From contig NW_019775486.1 of the NCBI RefSeq assembly GCF_001039355.2, forward strand, positions 179,074-238,101: DNA of 59,028 nt. The letters are read 5' to 3'. Origin of the DNA: Lingula anatina. Lineage: Eukaryota; Brachiopoda; Lingulata; Lingulida; Lingulidae. This document shows positions 37,183 to 49,700 of this stretch, piece by piece (position 1 is the first letter of the stretch; each line of letters begins with the position of its first letter). A program made the translations under genes and the position numbers. The notes under the pieces were generated by a model. The model saw nothing but the letters and a program-made list of their open reading frames with translations. It was not told the DNA's origin and ran no database searches.

Positions 37183-37752
37183 TTACACCTCCACAAACCA
37201 TGGCTTGTATGCCCCTGGCTCTGCTGAGGGGAACTGAAATTAAAAATCAGGTATTGTGAATTAGTTCTATGATAATATGAACAGTTTTAAGTTTGTAACG
37301 TTGGTCTCGAGTTAAATTTAGCATTCCCATTAAGCAGAATAGTTTCCATGTACAAAGAAAATGGGTTGCTTTTTATGCTTATTTGCACCTTTATTTTATG
37401 CAAGAAGGATGATAAATATAAACCAAAAGCGCAAATACAAGCATACATATCATATGTGTGATCTAGTCCAGATGAACGCGCACACGAATGCACACATACC
37501 TTTTGAGTAAACTGGTCTTCGCAAGCCATTCTTATCTTCTCGGACGTAGCTGGACTGGTCAGTTTGAATCTCCCAGCAAGGCCAGCGTCCGCCCTGGCCG
37601 AGGCAATGGCATTTTTGATAGCAAAGAATACGGACAACGCCAAAACTAGGGGTGGTTCGCCGATTCCCTAAAAATAAACATTGCCGAATTCAAGTGTAAT
37701 TAAACTGACATCTGACGTATCAAAAAAGAAAAAAATAAATAAATAAATAAAT

Positions 37753-37799
<47 letters not shown>

Positions 37800-40723
37800 G
37801 AGGTGCGACAAAGCATTTTGCATCACTCTTCTATACGGTTGAGCTAACCTAGCACTTTGATTCATCACTATATCAGTACCTGTAAAGAATTGCCCACCCC
37901 GTTATCGTGACATTTTTTTCGTCCAAATCATTTTCTTCAAAAATAAAACAAAGCAAAAATTACCTTAGAAGAATACACTGCTCTGGGATGACTGTTGGAA
38001 GACCCTTTCAGTAACGAAACATGGAATTCTCGCGGTATGTCACTATATCCCGGTATTTTATATGCACCTGGTCCACAACTCAACAGGCGACCATCGGGTG
38101 AGTACTTCAGCTGCTCTAAGGTGTAGAGACCACGCCCCTGCAAATGAAATGAAATGCATAAAATTGAAGAAAAATATACAAACGATAGGGTTCCACTGCA
38201 GGGCGTAATCAGAATACCAAAAAGAATTAATGACAAATGTAGTATAAATAAAGGCAAAAAATATATTGTTTCTCGCTGCCGCGCTCAGAATTTCTAGAAT
38301 GCACGTTGACTATCCAGAGATATAGTGTGAATGGGCTTTTACCTGCATAAAGGCGCCTTCAATCTGTCCAATATCAAGTGCGGGATTCAAACTTTTTCCA
38401 AGGTCCATGACGATATCCGTTCGCAGAATCTTGTAGGAAAAATGAATTTTTTAATCAATACAGCTGCCTTTGTGACACGCTTTTTTAAAACAATTAGATT
38501 GCTAACAAATCAGTTGTTCGATGCACTTGTCTTTCATACGTCAGTACAAGCAAAGAGAGCAGATACTAATAAATCATTTTAAACAGTCCTATTGTATATC
38601 TTACCACGTGATCTCCAGTGAGGCAATCTATCTCCACCTCTGTGCAAGCGGCTCCATACGTGAAGTAACTAAAGGGAGTGCCCACGTTCTTTTCCCAGTC
38701 ATATTCTACACCAGGGACCCTTGACAGAGAAAAAAGATATAATTGATCCCCCACCTAACATTGTTGATCACAATTGCGTTTGTTATGAATAACTAAAAAG
38801 TTCGGTGTAACAGAAATCCAAGTCCCACATGAACCGTAGGACTACCATTACTTGGGAAAAGTCGTCCTACTGGCATTTAGTCCCTGGCTCATAATTATAG
38901 TAGATAGGACTTGTACATGAATTACTAGCGGACTTTTATTCCTGTTCCTGTTCCTATGACAGTAATGTAAGTCCGTCCATTTAAAAGTCCTACCCTAATG
39001 CAATAATACGTTTAAATGTTACAATTATAACTGTATATGGAAATGTCTAATACTAAACATCGCTCTTGTAAACATTATGAATTGTTCTCCGATTGTCTTA
39101 ACGGTGTACTTGGCCAATAACTGAAAACACCTTAGTATTTACTACAGTTCAAATGGACCATTAATAATTAAATTACATTTGTGTTTTGGTAAAGAAAAAA
39201 GAAGAATGTGCAAAGATTCCAATATATACATTAATTGTGCCTGATTTGCAATTACATCGAGTTAATTTAAAACGCCAATTCTTACAAACACTCACTTGTA
39301 AAATCCCGTGACAGACAGACTAACTCTATCAAAGTAAGCAGCTGCCACCTGTAATATAAAGAGTGTTCACAACGCTTTCTAGAGAGAATCTGCTCAACAT
39401 TAAGTGTATCACATTCAAGCACCTCTTGTATTAATAATGTATTATTGTACTGCATTGATTATATGCAAATAATGAGCACTAATTCTGATCCATTGCTGTT
39501 CACTGCGCATGTGTGTGTGCCTTTATACATGTACATGAAGCGTGTGTGTGCATGAAAAAAGTTATCTTACCCATTCGGCCCATGTACCTTCCGGGTTGGC
39601 CTTGACATATGGTTCAAGTCTTTCTCTGATAGTCGTACATGCATTCTGAATCATAAAACAATAACTTTGTACTGTTACAATCTTGGCTTTTGTCACGTTT
39701 TAAGGCTACATCTTTTACGTGTGTTTCATCTTGACAAACAAATAGAAAACATGCGGTAAAAACATTACAATCACATATTCTACCTCAAATAGTTTCCATT
39801 TATAGTATATCACACATTCTCAGCGATAAGCAGTATTACAATATGAACTTGAAATTTTGTACCATTTTGATGTTACTAACGGAATCTAAATGCTGTGCCA
39901 TCTTAATACACTCGAAACGAATTGTGTCATTGTAAAGTGTATTATTGTTTCACTTACAATGACCGCCATTCCTTGAAGATCAGAACTCATGCTGCCCCCT
40001 GTGGTGCTGCCGTTGGGTACCATGCTTGTATTGGTTTCACTGATGTGGATTTTATGTGTAGGAATGTTCAAGGCCCGACTTGCCACCTATATAACAGAAC
40101 AAGCGCAAGTTCTCACTTTAAAAATAGAAGTAGAAAAACAGTCATTTTAACAATTCAGAAGCGTATTGCTACATGTATAACAGGTATATTCTAATACGGA
40201 GCAAGAAGTTTCCCTATTTTACGCAGAAAAGTGAGAAACTATTTAATATGTTAAGATACCTAGGTGAACCGTTCTTTCTTTGATATCTAGTTTGCATCTA
40301 GATACGATTAAATCAAATGAGACGTTGGTCACAATCAAACAATGATGTTAGGGTTGCGAGTTTAGACCACCCTAGGTTTTAGGGCAACTTGACCTGGCTG
40401 AACAAGACCTCCTTGAAGTAGACAGCATTTTCTAGTTGACAAGATTGGTCATGGGAATCTCTGGGTTAATGGTTATACATGTATTGTTATTTGTGTTGAA
40501 GGCACTTAGAAGGGACAAATACCTGTATCATTTTCGTGTGCAGACCTTGGCCCACCTCTGCGCCACAATGTGATATCAGCACCGAGCCGTCACTTTGGTA
40601 CACATGGACCAAAGCAGCACCCTGAAATTGTTGAATCCAGAAAGGCGAGTTAAAATAGCTATTTGCAGCACTTACAAAGTAAGTGTTTTCATTTATATAT
40701 CTGTAAAATATTCATAAATTTAG

Positions 40724-40771
<48 letters not shown>

Positions 40772-43700
40772 AGTGTGCATAGAGATGGTGATTTTACCTG
40801 TTCCAAAAACACTCCTGGAAACATTGACATGCCGTACTGCAGCGGTATTACGGAAATGCCTCGCTTTTTCCAGCGATTCTCCCTGAAAAATGCATTCCAA
40901 TCATTTTGCTTAAAACATCTTAAATGATATATACTTCCACCGAAAAGATATTGAAGAACAGAAATTGCATCATGTTATTTTAACAGCACTTCAAAATTTT
41001 GACAATATTATTTACTTATTGAATTTGGCTACGCTATTCTTCCTAGATTCAAAGGAACTCTGACTGATGACGTCATCCCAACAACGTTTCAATTGGCTAT
41101 CGGTTATGGGCTGATGAAAATGTGTCAAGTCCCCATTCTTGTACATATTCAACTCGCGCACCTACAAATAACAACATGCAAACAACATCAGCTTTTTAAA
41201 CTAAAAAGACACATAACATGAAACAGCGTATACAACATTTTAAAAAGCGATTGTGATAAGACAGGCCTACGACAAAAGGGGCCAAGTGAAAACGGCAAAA
41301 ATTAACTGAATGTTTTTGTATTTCCTTAAAGTAAGCACGTGCATATCCAATGGCAGATCCAGTTGTCATCATCTAACCTTTTGTGTAAAACAAAATCAAC
41401 TTCCTCAGAAAAACCCCGGATCCACCAGTAGGGCCTAATAACAAAGACGATTTATTAAGACTCACAGATTCGGCAGGGACCCCTAAGAACACAGCCACAT
41501 CCTCAATTATGCTTTCCGTGACGAACGCGATCTGAGGCACACCCACGGCCCTAATGGTGGTGTTGGAAGGAAGGTTGGTGCGGCACACGTACGCGTTGAC
41601 TGTGATGTTAGGAATGCGGTAGTTGGCGGACAGGTAGAACAGAGCTCTATGCATTATCTGCGTAATAAATAATTGATCACCAAATTGCTATGCGTTTTCA
41701 ACATGACACTAAATTCGTACAGTAAAATACACTCGTTTGGTCGTTTGAAAACCATGCTATTGTATGTCATATATCCTAGTAACTACACTCTGTATATCTA
41801 TGACAGTATGCCAAAACTGTTCTACAATAATTCTCGTTAGAATCCATACGACATATAAACATTACATACCAACGCAGATTCGCCGAGAATGTGACCAGCA
41901 TTGAGGTAAAAGAACAGCTCCAGCGCAGAAATATCTCCTCCTTCGCTGAAGCCAACCTTTAGTGAAGAAACACAAAAGTCCATATAAATGTAGCATTACC
42001 CCATTAAGAAACATCTTTGCTGGGTTTACTCGTGGTTGTACATTAGAGAAGGTAATGATATGATTTATTGGACAGTCGCAATTTCGACAGACGGCAGACT
42101 TACTTTAATAAATAAACAAGGTGTACCTTATATTTTCCCAAAAACGGATGCCTTCCCCCTGTCACCAACATGTCTTTGTCCCTCTCCAACTGACAACGGA
42201 CTGGTCTATTCAGGCTGAAAGAGATTTTTTTAATTAAAGTGCTGCACATTAATCATACTTTAAGCTTTACAGAATGTAGGTTTATTCAGTGTAAAGACGG
42301 ACTTTGCATCAACACCAAGGTACGTGTTGCAAAACCAAATGATTACGCTTTTATTAACTGAAACTTCAAATCGCCGTTATCACGATAACATATTTCATCT
42401 CTTGGAGTTAAACTTAATGTACGTACAATTTAAGAACTTGATCTCTTGTAGAAGGACAATGCTTGTAAAACAAACTATAGTATGGAAAGATTTTACATAC
42501 TTGAATGCAGCGATAGCAACTGGTAGTGTCAGCGTCTGCCCGCCAAAATCCTTGCCACCAAAACCTCCTCCTACACAGTAGTAAAAGGACAGTGAATCAG
42601 ATTACGACCCCCAGTTTGCATACACCCGTAGATAGTTACTTGTTATGCTTCTTACGTTCATAAAATATCTAAATCGAGTAGAGCGTTAGCTATCAAGGTT
42701 ATGCTTCACCCTTCACATGCATTTAGATTACGAGTATAACATTTCTTAGACAAAGGATATCCTTTCTTTCTATGAATGAGAATATGTTGTGCCCTGGGCT
42801 CCGTATCTCGAAAGGTTTGCTATGTTGCGCACGTGCGTTAGTGTCTCGATTCCATAACCGATTCTATTTCGAGCTATGGGGCCATGGAATCGAGACACTT
42901 GCGCACGTGCGCAACATAGTGAACCTTTCGAGATACGGAGCCCTGGTCTGCCTACCTCCTCTCTTGACTCTCAGTTGTACTCTGCTTGCTTGTACCCCCA
43001 ACGCCTTGGCAGTCGCAGCCTGGTGTGGAAAATGTGCAGTTACACGTAAAATGTTAATTTTAGATTACGGTGATGGTCAATTAATAGGTTTCGTGTGGTG
43101 CGTTTTTTTAAATTATAACAGTACAAATAAAATGTATGAAATGCTACTTTCATAGCAATATTATAAATATAAGTGACCTGCTTTAAGAAAAAAGGATGAT
43201 ATTTTAATTCAAAATATAGCAAATTAAATATTTTCATGACTTGAAGGTACATGTATCATGTTTAAAACAATATTAGCTGCTTAAAATGTTGAAATACATA
43301 AAAAAATACGGGACGTCATGACCTGTCAAAAAGTGTATTGATATAGTGTTTGGAATAAATGAAAACATAGATCTGACACCGAAGACTAAAAGAAAAGTGT
43401 CAAAAGTGTGGTCAAAGGCATCCTAGACCTGAATGGAAGCTGGGAATTGCGTGGAGACAAATAACTCCATTTCGCAGTCCTCTCCTCTTGGAATGGCACG
43501 TGTCACGTTCGTCTCCATGTAAAAGTGTTCCTGTCCACCGCCTCTTGCCACACCTTCTAATGTCTGGGCGCAGTCGGCAAAACCTTTCTCCACATCCCCC
43601 GTTGTCATTACTCTGAGAGGAGCGGGGTCGTAAAAAGAATTCTTCTCTATCGCTTCCTGAAAACATTAGAGGAATATTAATGCCGAAAAAATGCATCACG

Positions 43701-46700
43701 GCTATCTTTGAGCATTACTTTCAACATTACTCTCTCAAGTTTTGTCCGTTCTTTTTGTTTCAGGTCGCATTCATGGACTACTATATTTTAACAAGCAATA
43801 CTAGTATCACCGGACTGGTATTACCAGAGACTCAAGTTGTTTTAAAAAGAAACTCAAATATATATTTTAGCGGAAAGGAGTTTCTTATGAAATCTGGCTG
43901 CCTGGTGCTGTCAACTAGTCTATTTCCAATTATCTTGTCTGATTTTAATTTTCCTGTGCAAGCAAACGAAATGCTTATAGTATATAAAAGATATTACAGC
44001 ATAATTTATTAAATGACTAAAAATCTCTGCAATTAAACTCACCTCGATGGTCAAAACCGTTGGCAGGTCCTCGCCATATTCAACCTTCACCGCCTTGGCA
44101 GCTCTTCGGGCATTCGCAAAGGTATCCGCAACCACCGCTCCGATAACCTGGCCGTAACAAGTCACCTGTGGAAAAGTATTCAGTGTCATTATCTGTTCAT
44201 TTTAAAACATCAAATAATGCAAACGGAAACCCAAAGTTAAAGGTATCCTATCTGGAGTTTTCTCGCCAAATTTATATACTGTGAAAATAGGAGCAATTTT
44301 TCTCCTTCTCAGGAATCATTGTTCGACTAGGCCTATCTGCAGTTGGCGGCGATAATTTTTACCATTTTAATTAGATAATTTAGTTCAATCTCCTTTTTAT
44401 TACGTACTCACCGATCATGTTCATTTCTGTTTCTAATTATTTTTCTACCTTTTCTGAAGCAAATATTTCTAACTGCGATTGGAGAGCCATTGTGATATTG
44501 GATCCAGGCACGTCCTTGTGACAGAGGAAGGTTTCGACACCAGGCAATGCAAGGGCGGCGCTGGCATCTATGCTCTGAATCGTGGCGTGGCTTCTGGTGC
44601 TGGTGACAAGCGCCAGGTAAAGCTCACCTGTAAAAGGGGAAATAGCATAGACATCACTTACTGCACGGACAAAGACGGAAGTAACTGTTACAAAAGAAAG
44701 TTTGATTAATATTCAACGTTAACGCGAGAGGAGAATTTAGAAAACTGTAAAAAAAAGATAAGACATTTTAATTTGATCATACAAATATTTCAGGATACTG
44801 CGTTACATCATACTCAACCAAAAATAAACCAACAAAGTTATCTGTTTTGATAAACATCATAATTTCAGAAAAAATATCGTTGCTTATTTGACATACATAT
44901 GTCCTATATTATAATCATCAAAATGATCTTGTAGATGTTTTAAACTGCAACAACTGGAGGACACCACTTGAAGATGAATCGCAACCGGGAATAATGACCG
45001 AACCATCAACAAAAAAATTAGAAAAGCTGATATAGCTGTTCTTAACTACAGCAACACATGTTGCGTTAATGTCACAATCATTGCGTTTCTCACCTTCTGC
45101 GCGAGGCATGTCGTCAGTGAACTGGGCCTCTCCAGTCGCGTGCTGCATGCAGGCCATGTGCGGTAGCGGGCGCCCTACAGCGTCATCTAGCGGTTGGTCG
45201 ACTGAAACCTCTTCAAAGACTTGTGTGCTCTTAGTCAAACCATGGCGACAGTCGCCAGCAGCGCTTGCGAATGTCGTTAAAAGTTTACTTCCGATGGCAT
45301 CGTGCTGAAATTGAATTCGCGGCCGCAAATAAACAGTACTCGCAGTGGTAAGTCAGCCCTTGTGCGCAATATTAGTATTAACATCTTAATTAAAGTGACA
45401 TTATTGGTACACGTAGATGGTTAACCTTAGAGGGCCATAAGTGAAGAAACTATACGCAGACAGGGAATCCCCTTAAAACGCACGGTAGATGTTGGAAAGT
45501 ACCTTCATTTTGCTCAATTCCATATGCACACTAACGTAGAACTTAAAGAACAGGCTTATGGCCAGCGTCCTCCGGTATTCCACTTGACCACCAGGTGCGT
45601 CTGGCTTTAATGGAAGCTCATCGGATAGCCACTGACAAGCATCTGCAACAAGACTATCGTCCCACTTTCTGGAACGATAATACACGGGGGATAAAATACT
45701 TTCTGGATGTGCCGAAATAGCAAAAAGAACGGCCAGTTTAGAATGCGATGAAGTACCGATATAACACATGTAACTTGGCAGTAAGGACATTCAAACATAC
45801 CTTCCAATAGCTTCTTCGGCGGTTTTGACAGCCGCCAAAGTTATTGGCGCCAATCCACCAAATGTCATCACCATTTCCTTGATTAGATTTCCCTCAAACA
45901 CCACCCTCATACCGGCATTGACGATAGCGATGTCGAGAGTCCTCCGCTGTGCTTGTTTGTATCCATGATAATACTCATTCTAGAATCACAAGGATATACA
46001 GGAAGTAGGTACTTTCCAATATTGTTAATGCATCTAAATTACTGATCACACTTATAGTTGAAGTAGAGCTAGTTTTGGTGGAACGCCTGTGTAATAATTA
46101 TGTGATAATTGTTATAATAAAATAATTCTCTTGTTAAATTTGAATTCAGTACTTAACCCTAGTCTGTTTTAAAAATAACTATGATATCAGAAGGTGTTTA
46201 GATATTCAATCTTGCATCTTAACAGCAGATAAAAAACTATAGACATAGGCAATGTTTAGGTGTACCATTTTTGTATAGGGGATATGAACAGACAACAATA
46301 TTTCTGTCTGGGTCAGTTTTGTTTTTCTGTCACCAAGGAAAAATGCGCTGTCCAGCGGAACCGCTCGTTGGCCACCATCTACAAAAGGCAGAGATAATGT
46401 CAGTATTACTCGGAGTATAGGTGTTTATTAGAACTTTTACACTTCATAAGCTTAATAGTAAAAAAGATATCTCTTGCACTAGATCAAATTATATGCCTGC
46501 CATCTATCATTAAAATACTCCTAAAAATACAAAACTATAAATATACTGATTGACTTCCCAACCTTTTGAAACCAAAGTAACCGTGCATCCTGCCGCCATC
46601 AGTAAGGTGTTCAGGTCCGATATGTAATTTGTCGTCAGAATATTCCCTGCCACAGACTGAAATATATATAAAAGTTCACTTAAAACAAACCTGCAACATG

Positions 46701-49700
46701 TTGATAAAACACGCATATATGTCAAATTAATTCATGCGCAAAAACAAAACAGGAAAACGATCTACAATTGGTAGAAATGATTTAAGCACTCACCGCCATA
46801 TTGCGAATTTGTTCTCCTCCGAACCATTTCAAATTTTCTAAAATACCAGCAAAGATCCTTGTCTGGTATTCTGCAAGTCAGTAGTTTTATATTATAAGTC
46901 TAATCATATGGGTTAACTACAGGTATATTGATAAGTAAACCATCAATGGTATTTGCATACCTTAGACACCAGATTTGATGCCTTACAAAAATTCAAAATA
47001 AATGCAAATCCCTCTTAAAGATAGAGAAAGGGGGTAGAGAGAGAAAGAGAGAGATGTTTGACCTGGTAATTGTTTCACTGCCTTTGCCAAAGACTCGGTC
47101 AGTCTTGTTATCGTGACTGCCCCGCCGACGTGAATCCCGCTATCGTCGTGACGCACCTCAAGGAGTTCTGGAACATGTGTTGCTGAGATCACTGTGGTAC
47201 AAGCATTGCCCCGGTACTTCTCCTCAAGAGCTATACGAGAAAAGGGAAATAATTGAGAAATTTCACCACAATATACAGTAAAAAATAAACAATTGAAATG
47301 ATTAATAATAATGAAGTATAATTATAATGAACTTTTGATCATTTCTTACCATGCCTTTAAAGACTTTAAAAACTAAACGTCTAATCATTTTAAATGTTAT
47401 AAACGCTCACATTCTTAATGGTTTATCTTTGAAATATTTTGGTAGTGTTAGGTCACTCTTCAAGTTTGAAAGACACGCACCAAGACCGGTATAACCAACA
47501 ACGATTCTCGCTGCAGGGTAGGCGGTTTTCAATTCCAGCAGTTCTGTCAGTGTTACTGGTCTGTACCACGTTAATCTCTCTCCTTGGAATTTGACAGTTT
47601 CAAAACTAAAACTGGTGTTAAGCTGAAATATAGGCAAAATTGCAGGGTTTTTCAGGGAATACAAGTATTGTGATTGATTAACATCTTTACACTTAAATAT
47701 TTCGTGTTTGAAAAAAAATCTTTAAATATCACACGGTGTAAAAAAAAACTCACAGTTGGAACAGATGGCATTAATTATCGACAAACTCACCAATATGTTC
47801 TATTTTTTAATACAAGATTATTCTACTAGATACTAGGTTGAAGAAGTTCATCCATTTACAGTAAGTTAAGTAATAACAGTAACCTGTAACCTGCCTTGAG
47901 CTCAGGAGGAAATATCAGCTCCTGTGTTGGTTCAAGAATGGCGCTTTCTCCGGGCGTGGAACACTCAGTGTTGACTTCGCTATTCTGTTTACAGCACCCT
48001 TCTCCACGTTGACAGCAGCTGTCTTTGGTAAATGTTTTGAAAGCATCCAAAATTGGCCTGTACCCGGTGCATCGGCACAAGTTACCTATTCACAATACGA
48101 TATTTGAAAGATAGGCTAAGTATTGTTGATTTATGGTTTTAATTGAACAAGTGAATGTAAAGCCGTCATTCTGCCCAATTTTCCATGCCACAATTTAACG
48201 ACGAATTTTCCAGTTTATTTTGAGTAACTTTTTACCAATATTCTCAGATTCCATGACCAAGAGGCACAAAGGACACCTACCTTGATTTTTTTTATACTTT
48301 GTTCTCTTTTTTGTTATTTGAGGTTGAAAAATGTACACGTTTGACAATGATTCATAATACAAATCGCACAAAATTGAGGATCTAACAAGCTGCTCTGAAA
48401 CATGACAGGAACTGCCAAAATTACCTTGGAATATGCGTTCCACATCTTCCACTTCCGGCTGTGGTTTGTTTCTGAGTAACGTGTACATGGACATGACCAT
48501 CCCAGGTGTACAGAACCCACACTGAGTCCCATGAGTCTTGGCAATGATTTCCTTGAAGCGGGCACATTGCAATAATTAATGACAGTTAGTGCACATGAAT
48601 ATATAACGTGGAACCAATTGGGCGATTGCCCTCTCCATTGCATACTTCGAACGTGAGGCTTCAACTTACCAAACACAAACCGTCATTATATCGTTACCAT
48701 AACGTTTATATAACCAGAAAACGTTATAACAAGGTTATAAAGCGTTGTGTGTTTATTAGGAAGACATGAATCTCAATATATTCAATGAAGATAACTAATA
48801 TTCGAAACTTAAACCTTTTGTATTTTTCCAAGTACTACCTTGTAGATAGATCGGTTTCGATAAATGCTTATCCAGTGTTTAGCAGCTTTTTAACCAAATA
48901 AGTGGATCAATTAATGCTGTGCGGGGAAATAAATTACAAAAATATCTGCATTATTTGTCTCAACAAAACAAACAAAAAATGTCTAGTCATTCAGAGCAAG
49001 ATATGAACTTACCTGAACTGGGTGAAGTCTAGTTTTACAACTGCCTATTCCTTCCACAGTGGTGACTGCCATCCCATGGAAGATACACACGGGAGCTATA
49101 CAAGCATTTACGGCAGTATGGCTGAGGGTAGCATTAACGAAAACATGCTAAGAACTTGTCTCTATTACAGGCTGACAAGAATGCCCATATATATATAATA
49201 ATGCTAACCGCCAACTCCTTACTTATTAACTTTAGTCTACTAGTCCACATAAATGACAAAGATTGAGCGGGGCCTGTACAGTTACAACTAGATAACACAG
49301 TATTTATATAGGTAAAAATATATAACAGTTCTTATTGATCATATATCAAATGTTTAAAGTCTGTTTATACTTGTACTTCTTTTCCTCCCATTAAGACAAG
49401 CATTGGTTAGGGATTAAGTAAATAAAAATACGCAGCAATAACCATATGGGTTATTTTCTTATCAAAAAGACAAAAAGTGGGTCAATTGTGCTAACTCTGT
49501 CATATCAGTCACGCGAATCATGTAATTTTGATGAAAGTGAGTGAAGGGTGCATGTGGTCCAGGTTTTTAATTTGGGTCGTAGATTTTCTTTTCTACCTAA
49601 GTATCAAGAATTATGTAGGCTTAGTGTGAAGTGCATGATTTTATATAATTATAAACCCCAAGCCAGCCATGTTGCATTTATTTCCCAATTATTACTGTTC

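Noticed and set aside
43680-44012. Plus-strand open frames within the oxidase gene (also 42772-43155 and 45069-45308)
   Set aside because: They lie over introns or antisense to well-supported exons of the minus-strand gene.
47411-47456. Extending oxidase exon 7 to the donor at 47410
   Set aside because: The phase would then be 2 and exon 8 would read into a stop (TGA). The donor at 47457 gives the right phase.
48660-48765. Possible MITE with aaacacaaaccg / cggt-like arms after the oxidase exon at 48551
   Set aside because: Arms match only about 70 percent with no target-site duplication, so it is too weak to annotate.
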